NCBI GenBank assembly: GCA_028767165.1
Contig: JARACJ010000016.1
Coordinates: forward strand, 52,788-116,787
Length of the DNA stretch: 64,000 nucleotides
DNA from: Proteobacteria bacterium DTSAM18
GTDB taxonomy: Bacteria; Myxococcota_A; UBA796; GCA-2862545
Reading direction: 5' to 3'
Within the stretch, counting starts at the first letter, position 1; each line of letters begins with the position of its first letter. Below the pieces are notes generated by a model that saw only the letters and a program-made list of their open reading frames with translations, searched no databases and was not told where the DNA came from. The translations under genes were made by a program, and so were the position numbers. Of the stretch, positions 8,173 through 16,061 are shown piece after piece.

Positions 8173-9567
8173 TCAGCTGGCCTTGCGCTCGCCATCCTCG
8201 CGCAGCTGGCCGGCCACCTCGTGCAGGTGTTGGAAGAACTCGGCGATGTCGTCTTCGGTGTGGTCGGGGTTGAGCGTGACCATGCGGACGACCGGCTGGT
8301 CGTCGACGATGGCGTGCCCCACCATGGCCAGCCCGCGCTCGTTGAGCTCGCGGCACAGCTCGTCGGCATCGACGCCGTCGACGGTGAACACGACGTTGAT
8401 GGACGCCGGCTCCCGGACGAGGGTGAGGTCGCCGTGGGCGGTGACGTGGTCGCGCACGCACAGGGCGAGGTTGCGCAGGGACTCCATGCGGGCCTGGTAG
8501 CCGGCGTCGCCGTGGCGCTTCCAGGCCATCCACAGCTTCAGGGCGTCGTTGCGACGGCCGCACTGCAGGGAGCGCTTGCCGGGGTTGTAGCGGTCGGCGT
8601 CGCCCTGGAACAGGTAGGAGGCGCTCTCGTCGAGGGCCGCCTGGAGCAGGCCGCGCTCGCGGACGAGCACCACGGAGCAGATGAGGGGCACGCCCATCAT
8701 CTTGTGGGCGTCCCAGGTGATGGAGTCGGCCCGGTGGGCGGCGGTGAGGTGTTCCTTGAGCTCGGGGTGGAACACCATCGAGCCGCCGTAGGCAGCGTCC
8801 ACGTGCAGCCAGACGTCGTGGGCCTTGGCGACATCGGCGATGGCGTCGATCGGATCCCAGGCGCCGAGCACGGTGGTACCGGCGGTGGCGTTGATCATGC
8901 AGGGACGAAGACCGTCGGCCTCGTCGGTGGCGATGGCCTTGTCGAGCGCGTCGGCCCGCATGCGGCCCTGGTCGTCGGTGGGGACGAACACCACGTTGGA
9001 CCGACCGATGCCGAGGATGCCCGCCGCCTTGCGCACGGAGTAGTGGCAGTCGGCGGAGGTGTAGATGCGCAGCTTGCTCGTGTCGCCGCCGAACTCGCGG
9101 AACCCGGGCAGCGCGTGGTTGCGGGCCAGGAGCATGCCGAGCAGGTTCGACAGGCTGCCGCCGGGGGTGAAGGAGCCGTCGGCGTCCTTCAGGCCCATCA
9201 TCTCGCCCATGCGCTGGATGAGGAGCTCCTCGAGCAGCACGTGCACGCCACCGACCTTCCAGGTGTACATCGAGTTGTTCAGGGCGCTCGCGAGCCAGTC
9301 GCCGAGGAGGGCGGCCTGATCGCGGCCGGCGAACAGCTGGTTGAAGAACGAGCGGCTGGCGGTGGAAGGGGTGTGATCCAGGATCTGCCGTGCGGCCTGC
9401 AGCAGCCGTGCTTCGGAGACGCCCTCGCGGCCCAGGGACACGTCGATCGCCTTGCGCAGGCTCTCGGGGCTGCGGGGGGGACGGACGGGCTGCTCGTTCT
9501 CCTGCTCGAGGTGGCGGGGAAGGAGCTGGTTGAGGGCGTTCAGTGCGGGGGTGTCGAGCGGGTGCAT
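8173..9567 (-). CDS. PLP-dependent group II amino-acid decarboxylase
   Basis: A 464-residue cytosolic fold-type I enzyme of the glutamate/aspartate/diaminobutyrate/cysteine-sulfinate decarboxylase family. Lys289 in DAHK forms the Schiff base with PLP, His175 (DCHYSVRKAAG) stacks on the ring and Asp257 (VDAAYGG) contacts the pyridine nitrogen. TPGGSLSN near 135 is the family substrate/cofactor loop. The substrate cannot be assigned from these motifs. The ATG at 9567 has GGAG five bases upstream. The gene is monocistronic and has a perfect palindrome 48-71 bp upstream (9615-9638), suggesting regulated expression. Confidence 0.9.
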   Translation of the reverse strand: MHPLDTPALNALNQLLPRHLEQENEQPVRPPRSPESLRKAIDVSLGREGVSEARLLQAARQILDHTPSTASRSFFNQLFAGRDQAALLGDWLASALNNSMYTWKVGGVHVLLEELLIQRMGEMMGLKDADGSFTPGGSLSNLLGMLLARNHALPGFREFGGDTSKLRIYTSADCHYSVRKAAGILGIGRSNVVFVPTDDQGRMRADALDKAIATDEADGLRPCMINATAGTTVLGAWDPIDAIADVAKAHDVWLHVDAAYGGSMVFHPELKEHLTAAHRADSITWDAHKMMGVPLICSVVLVRERGLLQAALDESASYLFQGDADRYNPGKRSLQCGRRNDALKLWMAWKRHGDAGYQARMESLRNLALCVRDHVTAHGDLTLVREPASINVVFTVDGVDADELCRELNERGLAMVGHAIVDDQPVVRMVTLNPDHTEDDIAEFFQHLHEVAGQLREDGERKAS

Positions 9568-9954
9568 GGTTCTCCGGGGAAGGGGGCAGGCGTCCGACCT
9601 GATCGGTCGCGCGAGAATCGTTCGGGCAGGAACGATTCAGGAGCGTTGGATAGTGCTCCGGGGGACCCTGCGCAACCCCACCGAGGGCGGTGTGTCCCGG
9701 TTGCATCACAGGGGGGATCCGCGTTTCCGCGTGGCTGCAGCGGGCCCGGCGGCAGTCCGCGGTGCCCCGGCGCACCACGTCGCACGTGGGCGCCCCGCCG
9801 TTTGCAGACAACTTGCACCCCCTCGTGCCTGGAGGATCAGGGTGGACCCTGGGTTGTCCTCTGGCGGGCCCGCGCGCCTGCGCGAGGTCGTCTCCACCGC
9901 TCGAACACGCAAGACCATGGCGTACGTTGCACCCACCCCACCTGGAGGTCCGAC
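9568..9954. other. Divergent intergenic region
   Basis: This gap separates the decarboxylase from the second MopE-like lipoprotein. It contains the 9615-9638 palindrome. About 100 bp before the lipoprotein start is TTGTCCTCTGGC, echoed as TTGTCCTCTAGC about 70 bp before the first paralog (near 5140), possibly a shared promoter element. No gene was seen. Confidence 0.4.
9615..9638. promoter_or_regulatory. Perfect 9-6-9 palindrome upstream of the decarboxylase
   Basis: GAATCGTTC, a 6-nt spacer, then GAACGATTC. It is centred about 60 bp upstream of the decarboxylase start, where a dimeric regulator would overlap the promoter. The protein that binds it is unknown. Confidence 0.55.
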
Positions 9955-12096
9955 GTGCGTTCGATGTGTCTGATGTTGTCCCTTGGTCTGCTGGCCACGG
10001 CTTGTTCGGAAGGAACCGGGTCGCCCGCGGACACGGCGGAGACGGGCCTGTCCGGCACCGGTGACACGGCCGCGCAGCCCGATGTCGACGCCGACGCCGA
10101 CAACGACGGCTACCCGGAGTCGGTGGACTGCGACGACACCGACGACAGCGTCCACCCGGACGCGCAGGAGCTCTGCGACGGCGTCGACAACGACTGCGAC
10201 GATGCCGTGGACGAGGACGCCGAGGACGGGTTCGAGGGATTCTGGGACGGTGATGGCGACGGGCACGGGGATCCGGCCCTGCCCATCACGAGCTGTACCT
10301 CCGAGGGGCTCGTGGTCCTGGCAGACGACTGTGACGATGCCCGCGCGGACGTCCACCCGGGGGCGGTCGAGGCCTGCGACGGCGTGGACAACGACTGCGA
10401 CGAGGTCATCGACGAGGACATGGTGATGGTCCCCGAGGACCACGCCACCCTGCAGGAGGCGGTGGACGCCGCGGCGGACGAGGCCGAGATCTGCGTGGCC
10501 GCGGGCACCTGGAACGAGCTCGTCGACGTCGACGGGCGCGCGCTGACCCTGACCGGTCGCGGTGGGGTCGACGGCACCACGCTCGACGTGGCGGGGCTCG
10601 GCGACCCTATGATCAAGCTGCGTGGCGCTGGCGCGAACCTGACGGTCCAGGGGTTCACGGTGACAGGTCTGGTGGATGGGGGCGCGGTGGGGGCGGCCCG
10701 GCGGGGCGCCTTCCTGCAGCAGGACGGGCAGGTCTTCACGGGGCGGAACCTCGCCTTCGTGGACAACAGCTGGGCCATCGATGACGACATGAGCCTTTCG
10801 CTGCGCGGAGGTCTCATCCATGCGGATGGAGGACGGACCGTTCTCCAGGACGCCGAGATCGCCCGCAACACTTGGAGCATCGACGACGGCGGTGACTACC
10901 ACACGGTCACCATCGAGGGCGGATTCCTGCGGTCCGCGGGCTCCAACAAGCTCGAGCTCGTCCGCGTCGATGTCCACGACAACACGTTCACGAGCGATGG
11001 GGACGCCTTCCGGACTGACGTGTACGGCGGCCTCTTCGCCGCGACCGGCCAGGAGCTCACCGTGGAGGACCTGCTGCTGCAGGACAACACCGTGGAGCTG
11101 ACCGTCGACGTGCTCTTCGACGTGGAGGGCCTGTTCCTCTACGGCACGCCGGCCACCGACACCCTCGTGGAGGGCCTGCAGCTGCTCCGCACCACCGCGA
11201 CCATCGCCAACGACGGTGTGGTGGCCAACGGCGGAGACCTTCACGGACTCGTGCGGCTCTCCGGCGGAACCGGGGAGACCACGGTGCGGGACGTCCTGCT
11301 GCAGGACAACGTGCTGTCGATGGCGGGAACCGGCACGCTGCAGGTCTGGGGCTCGCTGCTGCGGGTGGACGGTGGCGAGCTGGTCTTCGATGGAGCCGAG
11401 CTGTTCGGCAACACCGTGGAGATCGTGGATGCCGACTACACCCAGATCCTGAGGGGCGGGATGCTGTACGTCGGGGGCGACTTCGAGCTGTCCCACCTCG
11501 ACGTCCGGGCCAACGAGGCCCGGGCCCGCAGCCTCTGGGGCGGCATCGTCCGCGTGCAGGCCGATCAGGCGCTGTCGAGCCTGCACCACGCCAGCTTCGC
11601 CGGCAACGTGGCCGGAAGCGAAGACGCCCTCTCGGTGATCGGTGGAGTGCTCCTGGCCGACGCCCACTACGACGGGATGGAGCTGTCCCACCTGACCCTG
11701 TACGGCAACGAGATCACGTCCGGAGACTTTCTGGAGGGGGGCGCGCTCGAGTTGGGGGCCCTGTGGGCCTCGTCGCCCCAGACCCTCTCCCACATCACGG
11801 CCACGTCGAACACGGCGACCGCGGAGGCGCCGTCGGGCGCAGACATCCACGCGTCCCATACCGGGGCCCTCCTGTCCTACAACAACGTCGGCGATCTCGG
11901 GGGCGTGGAGGCGGGAGAGACGGACATGGACGTCGACCCGGGCTTCGTGGACGTGACCGGGGACGACCCGCTCCTGTGGGATCTGCACCTGCTGGCCACC
12001 TCGGAGCTGGTGGACGCCGGCGACCCGGACTGTGCCGACGAGGACGGCACCGTGTGCGACATCGGCGCCTATGGCGGGCCGGGCGGGGACTGGTAG
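9955..12096 (+). CDS. MopE-motif / parallel beta-helix lipoprotein (paralog)
   Basis: A predicted 713-residue lipoprotein. Start GTG at 9955 has GGAGGT five bases upstream; the next ATG, at 9964, is less well placed. The signal peptide ends at LLATAC. Two MopE-type repeats follow (VDCDDTDDSVHPDAQELCDGVDNDCD and a second ending CDGVDNDCDEVIDED, about residues 45-150), then an opening VPEDHATLQEAVDAAADEAEICVAAGTWNE-like strand and a long beta-helix-like region. The last residues (DAGDPDC...DIGAYGGPGGDW) match the 5210-7327 paralog closely. The rungs diverge strongly while the ends are conserved, as expected if the helix face carries variable binding specificity. Localisation is inferred. Confidence 0.87.
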   Translation: MRSMCLMLSLGLLATACSEGTGSPADTAETGLSGTGDTAAQPDVDADADNDGYPESVDCDDTDDSVHPDAQELCDGVDNDCDDAVDEDAEDGFEGFWDGDGDGHGDPALPITSCTSEGLVVLADDCDDARADVHPGAVEACDGVDNDCDEVIDEDMVMVPEDHATLQEAVDAAADEAEICVAAGTWNELVDVDGRALTLTGRGGVDGTTLDVAGLGDPMIKLRGAGANLTVQGFTVTGLVDGGAVGAARRGAFLQQDGQVFTGRNLAFVDNSWAIDDDMSLSLRGGLIHADGGRTVLQDAEIARNTWSIDDGGDYHTVTIEGGFLRSAGSNKLELVRVDVHDNTFTSDGDAFRTDVYGGLFAATGQELTVEDLLLQDNTVELTVDVLFDVEGLFLYGTPATDTLVEGLQLLRTTATIANDGVVANGGDLHGLVRLSGGTGETTVRDVLLQDNVLSMAGTGTLQVWGSLLRVDGGELVFDGAELFGNTVEIVDADYTQILRGGMLYVGGDFELSHLDVRANEARARSLWGGIVRVQADQALSSLHHASFAGNVAGSEDALSVIGGVLLADAHYDGMELSHLTLYGNEITSGDFLEGGALELGALWASSPQTLSHITATSNTATAEAPSGADIHASHTGALLSYNNVGDLGGVEAGETDMDVDPGFVDVTGDDPLLWDLHLLATSELVDAGDPDCADEDGTVCDIGAYGGPGGDW

Positions 12097-12121
12097 CCTT
12101 CCCGGGTTCCCCTGCAACGAC

Positions 12122-12158
12122 GAACGCCGGATGCCCCGCGAAGGGACATCCGGCGTTC
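12122..12158 (+). terminator. Hairpin after the second beta-helix lipoprotein
   Basis: A perfect 12-bp stem (GAACGCCGGATG / CATCCGGCGTTC) with a 13-nt loop, 26 bp after the stop. There is no clear T tract; it may be a terminator or a boundary hairpin before the AT-richer module. Confidence 0.5.
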
Positions 12159-12273
12159 CTGTAGGTGGGTACCAGACCGTCGGGCGTCCTTGTGACCAGC
12201 CTGGGCAGGGCTTGGGCACCGAGGCACCCTGACTGCTGACATGTGCATCGTTGTGGTCAGCGTCTGGGGTCTC

Positions 12274-12293
12274 GATTTGTTGTTGCACAAATC
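12274..12293. promoter_or_regulatory. Palindrome in the promoter of the XRE gene
   Basis: GATTTGT-TGTTGC-ACAAATC is a 7-6-7 inverted repeat in an AT-rich stretch 47-66 bp before the XRE start. It overlaps a possible -35 (TTGCAC). An autoregulatory site for the XRE protein is the simplest reading. Confidence 0.5.
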
Positions 12294-12339
12294 ATCGCAT
12301 GGTTCTAACTTACTGATGTGCGTACTGGTGAGGTGTTGT

Positions 12340-13197
12340 GTGGTGGTGGCCAGACAGCCCGAAATGGGCAGTGAACGCGATCGGAAGCTGTTCAAAGCTC
12401 GGCTGAAGTCCCAGCTGAGCCGGATGGGAATCAGCCAGAGAGCCATGGAGGAACGACTTGGCCTGTCGACCGGTACCCTCAGCAAGATCTTTGCCGGGCG
12501 CTTGAATCTCACGGTGGGCATCCTGATGGAGCTCGCCAAGGTCCTCCAGATCGATCCGTGGGTGTTGGTGGACGACACCGCCTGGATTCAGCTGCGCAAC
12601 GAGGTCCCCCTCGACAAGGCCACCGAAGTGGAGCTGAAGCTGCAGGCCGAAGTCGACGAGCTTCGTCTGGAACTGGTCGCGACGCATGCCCGTGAGCGAG
12701 CGGCTGAGGAGGAGTTGGCGGTCCAGCGTCGGCGGGCGGAGAGGTCCGAGGCGCGCCGGGCGCAGTGGGAGGAACGTGCGTCACAGGCAGCTGTCGAACG
12801 CGATGAGGCAAGGGCGGATGCGGCCGAGCAAGCGGATGCGTTCGCACGTGAGCGTGCCGCACGGCGTGAGGAAGCCCAGGTGCTTCAATCCCTTCGTCGG
12901 GCATTGGCGGCGAACGAGGCCCGTCTGTCCGAGCAGGCGAAACAGCTTTCCGAGGCTCGGCGAAGGCTCGCACAGGCCGAGAAGCGAGCAACGGTCAATG
13001 AGCAAGCCTTCGAGAAGCTCACTGCCGAGTACTGGAACCTGCACTCCAAGGCAGACCAGAAAGCGAAGGAGGCAGCCAGGCTTGCCCAGGAAAAGCACCA
13101 GTTGTCCCGGCAGCTTCAGGGCCAAGGCGGCGCTGTGCTCGGGGGGGCCGCGCTTGCCTTCCTGGTGGGATGTGCCGTGGGCAGCAGCGGAGAGTGA
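12340..13197 (+). CDS. XRE-type HTH protein with long coiled coil and C-terminal membrane helix
   Basis: About 285 residues from the GTG at 12340 (GTGAGGT five bases upstream); an ATG at 12364 would remove eight residues and lacks a ribosome site. Residues about 18-75 form an XRE/Cro-type HTH (SQLSRMGISQRAMEERLGL). Residues about 95-258 are almost all Ala/Glu/Arg/Gln heptads, a long coiled coil. The last 22 residues (GGAVLGGAALAFLVGCAVG) form one hydrophobic helix. A DNA-binding head, rod and membrane anchor in one chain is unusual. The next gene begins 2 bp after the stop. Base composition and codon use are less GC-biased than the neighbours, suggesting acquisition. Function unknown. Confidence 0.8.
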   Translation: MVVARQPEMGSERDRKLFKARLKSQLSRMGISQRAMEERLGLSTGTLSKIFAGRLNLTVGILMELAKVLQIDPWVLVDDTAWIQLRNEVPLDKATEVELKLQAEVDELRLELVATHARERAAEEELAVQRRRAERSEARRAQWEERASQAAVERDEARADAAEQADAFARERAARREEAQVLQSLRRALAANEARLSEQAKQLSEARRRLAQAEKRATVNEQAFEKLTAEYWNLHSKADQKAKEAARLAQEKHQLSRQLQGQGGAVLGGAALAFLVGCAVGSSGE

Positions 13198-13198
13198 G

Positions 13199-13759
13199 AT
13201 GCTGAGTCTTCACCATGCGAACCCCGTGGATGAGCGGATCGATGCGCTGTCGTTTGGTCAGGGTCCGCACGCGGAGGAGTCACTGCGGTTCTTCAAGAGC
13301 AGGGTGTGGTTCCATCCGAACAGAAGGGGATCGAAGCAGTACCGACCTCCCACATTCTTGATCTGCTGGTGCGATCAGCTGATCGGCATGGTCGCGCTGA
13401 CGGTCCGGAAGCTACCATTTGGCCTCGATGGTGCCGTCGTGCGTCTACTGTCGGTGGAGGTCATGGGCATCGATGTCGGGTTCCAGGGAGCCCCGGGGCC
13501 GGATGGCGGTACACTCGCTGTGGCGGTCATGGATCATCTGAAGCATCGCGCCGAGGTCCAGCAGCTGGATGGCGTGTCCCTGCGTGTACGTGCGGGCAAC
13601 GCGAGGGGCCGGGCCTACTACAGCAAGTGCGGATTCAGCGAAGCGGCGCCACCCATCGTCGAAGGGGAGCAGGCGACGCTCCAGCTGGTGTGGTGGCGCG
13701 GATCCGAACCATGCAAGGCGATGGTGCAGAAGGACGATCAGTCGAGTCCGGCGATCTGA
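13199..13759 (+). CDS. GNAT-family acetyltransferase
   Basis: A 186-residue protein. The core shows GNAT features: LLSVEVMGIDVGFQG (strand beta4), a PDGGTLAVAVMDHL segment in the acetyl-CoA loop/helix position, and LRVRAGNARGRAYYSKCGF, the usual late strand-helix-strand. The family moves an acetyl group from acetyl-CoA to an amine. The ATG at 13199 is preceded by GGAGAG and lies 2 bp after the XRE stop, so the two are translationally coupled. The 3' end overlaps the convergent HTH gene by 22 bp. It could be a toxin-like acetyltransferase with the XRE protein as partner, but nothing proves this. Confidence 0.75.
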   Translation: MLSLHHANPVDERIDALSFGQGPHAEESLRFFKSRVWFHPNRRGSKQYRPPTFLICWCDQLIGMVALTVRKLPFGLDGAVVRLLSVEVMGIDVGFQGAPGPDGGTLAVAVMDHLKHRAEVQQLDGVSLRVRAGNARGRAYYSKCGFSEAAPPIVEGEQATLQLVWWRGSEPCKAMVQKDDQSSPAI

Positions 13760-14124
13760 TCGTCTTCTTCGAGCTCGGGCAGCTCGAGTTCGCCGAGAGC
13801 GACAGGGCCTCGGGGGATATTCTGCACGGCTTGCCGAACCGCGAGCACTTCCTCACGCCGGAAGCGCCAGTGACCGCCAGCGGTCTGGTAGGCGCTTGGG
13901 AAGCAGCCTCCCTGAAGCCAGTTCTTCACGGTGTTGCGAGAGGAAACGCCGAGCAGTCGGGCCGCCTGGCCGGTACTGATCCAGGTGTCGGCCACGCGGT
14001 GGTGCATGGCGCGAACGCGTTCGACCAGGGAATCGGGTGTTTCGGGGCTCAGGTAATCCAGTACATCTTCGAGCGTGCGAGCATCGTCAGTCGGTTCGAC
14101 CACCTGTTGAGGAGCGAGGACCAT
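13738..14124 (-). CDS. Excisionase/HTH-17 family DNA-binding protein
   Basis: A 128-residue protein. Residues about 48-95 (WISTGQAARLLGVSSRNTVKNWL...GGHWRFRREEV) match the MerR-like helix-turn-helix of excisionase-type proteins: a winged helix with the H-W/R-F wing. The C-terminus is acidic (ELELPELEEDD). Such proteins act as excisionases or as antitoxin-like repressors, usually next to a PIN or other toxin gene. Here the neighbour is the GNAT gene, which converges and overlaps by 22 bp. Upstream is an AT-rich promoter with tandem AACTGTCAA. Which role applies cannot be decided. Confidence 0.78.
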   Translation of the reverse strand: MVLAPQQVVEPTDDARTLEDVLDYLSPETPDSLVERVRAMHHRVADTWISTGQAARLLGVSSRNTVKNWLQGGCFPSAYQTAGGHWRFRREEVLAVRQAVQNIPRGPVALGELELPELEEDDQIAGLD

Positions 14125-14189
14125 GTCTGTCTCCTGGAAGCAGTGGGGTGTTCTTTATGTCGTACCAACACGTGGTTCTGCAAATAGTA

Positions 14190-14207
14190 AACTGTCAAAA
14201 CTGTCAA
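14190..14207 (-). promoter_or_regulatory. Tandem AACTGTCAA repeat, promoter of the HTH-17 gene
   Basis: Two exact adjacent 9-mers AACTGTCAA. On the minus strand each contains TTGACA, a consensus -35, and the flanking sequence (TTTACTATTTG) is AT-rich enough for a -10. The gene starts about 65 bp downstream. The repeats may double as an autoregulatory site. Confidence 0.5.
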
Positions 14208-14233
14208 CATGGAAGATGGACTGGCCATGAAAG

Positions 14234-14259
14234 AGCCCAGCCAGGGATCTGGCTGGGCT
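14234..14259 (-). terminator. Terminator of fumarylacetoacetase
   Basis: A perfect 11-bp stem (AGCCCAGCCAG / CTGGCTGGGCT) with a 4-nt loop. On the minus strand it is followed by CTTTC. It lies about 30 bp after the stop of the fumarylacetoacetase gene. Confidence 0.75.
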
Positions 14260-14290
14260 CGAAGCGGGGTGAGATCGACCGTTGAAGTGG

Positions 14291-15604
14291 TCAGCCCTTG
14301 GCGGGGAGCACCTGACCACGACACTCGCCGAGGCCGATGCGGACGGCACCGGGGCCCTCGCACCAGGCGCGCATGATGAGCACGTCGCCGTCCTCGAGGA
14401 AGGTGCGGGTCTCGCCGTTGGCCAGGATCACGGGCTCCTTGCCACTCTTGGTGATCTCGATGAGGGCGCCCTCCATGCCTGCCTCGGGGCCGGACAGGGT
14501 GCCGGTGCCGAAGAGGTCGCCGGCGCGCAGGTTGCAGCCGTTGACGGTGTGGTGGGTGACCATCTGGGCCATGGTCCAGTAGGCGTGCTTGTAGTCGCCG
14601 AGGGACAGGCGCTCGGGGGCGGTGCCGGCCTCACGCATGGCGGAGGTCTCGAGCAGCACCTCGAGCTTCATCTCCAGGGCGCCCTGGGCGCTGTTGGCCT
14701 CGCTGGTGAGGTATGGCAGGGTCTGGGGCTCGTCGGCGTCGCGGGTGAAGGCGGCGCGGAAGGGGGCCAGGGCCTCCATCGTGACGATCCAAGGGGAGAT
14801 GGACGTGGCGAAGTTCTTGCCCAGGAACGGTCCGAGGGGCTGGTACTCCCAAGCCTGCAGGTCGCGGGCGGACCAGTCGTTGAGGATGCACAGGCCGAAG
14901 ATGTGCTTCTCGGCATCTTCGATGGAGATGGCGTCGCCGAGGGCGTTGCCGGGGCCGACGAAGACGCCGAGCTCCATCTCGTAGTCCATGCGCTTGCTTG
15001 GGCCGAAGCCGGGGGCCTCGCCGGGGGCGGGGCGCTGCTGGCCGACGGGACGGTGGAAGTCGAAGCCGGACAGGACCACGGAGGACGCGCGGCCGTGGTA
15101 GCCGATCGGGATCCACTTGTAGTTGGGCAGCAGCGGGTTGTCGGGCCGGAACAGCTTGCCGATGTTCGTGGCGTGGTGGATGGACGTGTAGAAGTCGGTG
15201 TAGTCGCCCACGGTGGCGGGCATGCCCATCTCGACGTCGGCCATGTCGACGAGGCAGGGAGACCAGTCCATCTGGCCGGTGGCCTCGGTGCGCAGGGCAC
15301 GCGACAGCGCCAGGCGCAGCGCGGACCAGGCGGCGGAGCCCATCTGCATGAAGTCGTTCAGCGTGGAGCCGGACGCGGCGGCGGCGGCCTCGGCAGCGGA
15401 ACCCTCGAACAGGCCGGCGGCGTGGGCGGCAGCGAGATCGACCACCTTGTCACCGATGGCGACGCCACCGCGGAAGGACTCCTCGGAGCCGGCGCGACGG
15501 AAGATGCCGAAGGGCAGGTTCTGGATGGGGAAGTCGGTCTCGCCGTTGGCGCTGGAGATCCAGCTCGTCAGCTTGGGATCGTGGGTCTCGTTCAGGGTGT
15601 GCAT
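14291..15604 (-). CDS. fahA: Fumarylacetoacetase
   Basis: A 437-residue enzyme that hydrolyses fumarylacetoacetate to fumarate and acetoacetate, the last step of tyrosine and phenylalanine breakdown via homogentisate. Recognisable features are the N-terminal SH3-like domain (NLPFGIF, then GVAIGDKVVDL), the metal and catalytic motifs DYTDFYTSIHHATNIG, MDYEMELGVFVG and NDWSARDLQAWEYQPLGPFLGKNF, and the family-typical end. The length matches the family. The ATG at 15604 has an AGGAGA site upstream. No other tyrosine-degradation gene is adjacent. A long palindrome at 15627-15689 lies in its leader/promoter region. Confidence 0.95.
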   Translation of the reverse strand: MHTLNETHDPKLTSWISSANGETDFPIQNLPFGIFRRAGSEESFRGGVAIGDKVVDLAAAHAAGLFEGSAAEAAAAASGSTLNDFMQMGSAAWSALRLALSRALRTEATGQMDWSPCLVDMADVEMGMPATVGDYTDFYTSIHHATNIGKLFRPDNPLLPNYKWIPIGYHGRASSVVLSGFDFHRPVGQQRPAPGEAPGFGPSKRMDYEMELGVFVGPGNALGDAISIEDAEKHIFGLCILNDWSARDLQAWEYQPLGPFLGKNFATSISPWIVTMEALAPFRAAFTRDADEPQTLPYLTSEANSAQGALEMKLEVLLETSAMREAGTAPERLSLGDYKHAYWTMAQMVTHHTVNGCNLRAGDLFGTGTLSGPEAGMEGALIEITKSGKEPVILANGETRTFLEDGDVLIMRAWCEGPGAVRIGLGECRGQVLPAKG

Positions 15605-15626
15605 CTAGACCTTCTCCTGGTGGGTA

Positions 15627-15689
15627 CGTCTGCGTTGGCTCTTGGCTCAGTCCCTAGTCAGGGACCGAGCCAAGAGCCAACGCGAAGAC
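15627..15689. repeat. Long near-perfect palindrome upstream of fahA
   Basis: The core 15632-15683 reads GCGTTGGCTCTTGGCTC, then GTCCCT, a short loop, AGGGAC, then GAGCCAAGAGCCAACGC. One mismatch interrupts roughly 23 paired bases, and CGTCT/AGACG extends the arms beyond a 2-nt bulge. It sits 23-85 bp upstream of the fahA start and between fahA and the repeat block. As RNA it would be a very strong leader hairpin; as DNA it could be a cruciform or operator. Confidence 0.7.
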
Positions 15690-15713
15690 GGCCAGCAGCG
15701 ACCCGGCACGACC

Positions 15714-15860
15714 GGTCCTTCGTCGCTTCGGTCGGGCCGACCGGAAGGTCGGCCTCTCGCCTGCTCCTCGGGCCGGCCGCACCGGGACGCCGCTGGCCTC
15801 GGGTGTGCGACTGCACGGAGGCTCTGGGATTGCCTTCGCCTTTCGGGCCCCCGGGTGGGG
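15714..15860 (+). repeat. Dispersed repeat family A, copy 1
   Basis: The core TTCGTCGCTTCGGTCGGG runs into the hairpin GGCCGACC-GGAA-GGTCGGCC (15735-15754), a CTCCTCG box, and a tail ending CTCTGGGATTGCCTTCGCC. Four more copies occur at 16684-16850, 36616-36745, 36910-37040 (inverted) and 40007-40140. No protein is encoded; long open frames across it look like GC artefacts. With 15861-16061 it fills the gap between fahA and the MarC gene. Confidence 0.75.
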
Positions 15861-16061
15861 CGGTCGCTCGGCTGCCATGGCGGCGCCGATTCGTCGTCGC
15901 TTCGCGCCTCGCCTCGCCACCACCCTGACCGCCTGGCTGAGTACGCGGTGGGGCGAGGTGCGCCTCGTCGGTCGTCCCCAGCGGGAGCTACGAGCCTCTG
16001 GCGTCCTACCGCTCGGGCCCCCTTGATCCGATGGGGTGCCCGTCCGCGTCGGGAGTAGCCC

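Noticed and set aside
8221..9954. Plus-strand open frame joined in phase with the second MopE-like gene
   Set aside because: This part is antisense to the decarboxylase and to the intergenic region; the real gene starts at GTG 9955 with its own ribosome site and signal peptide.
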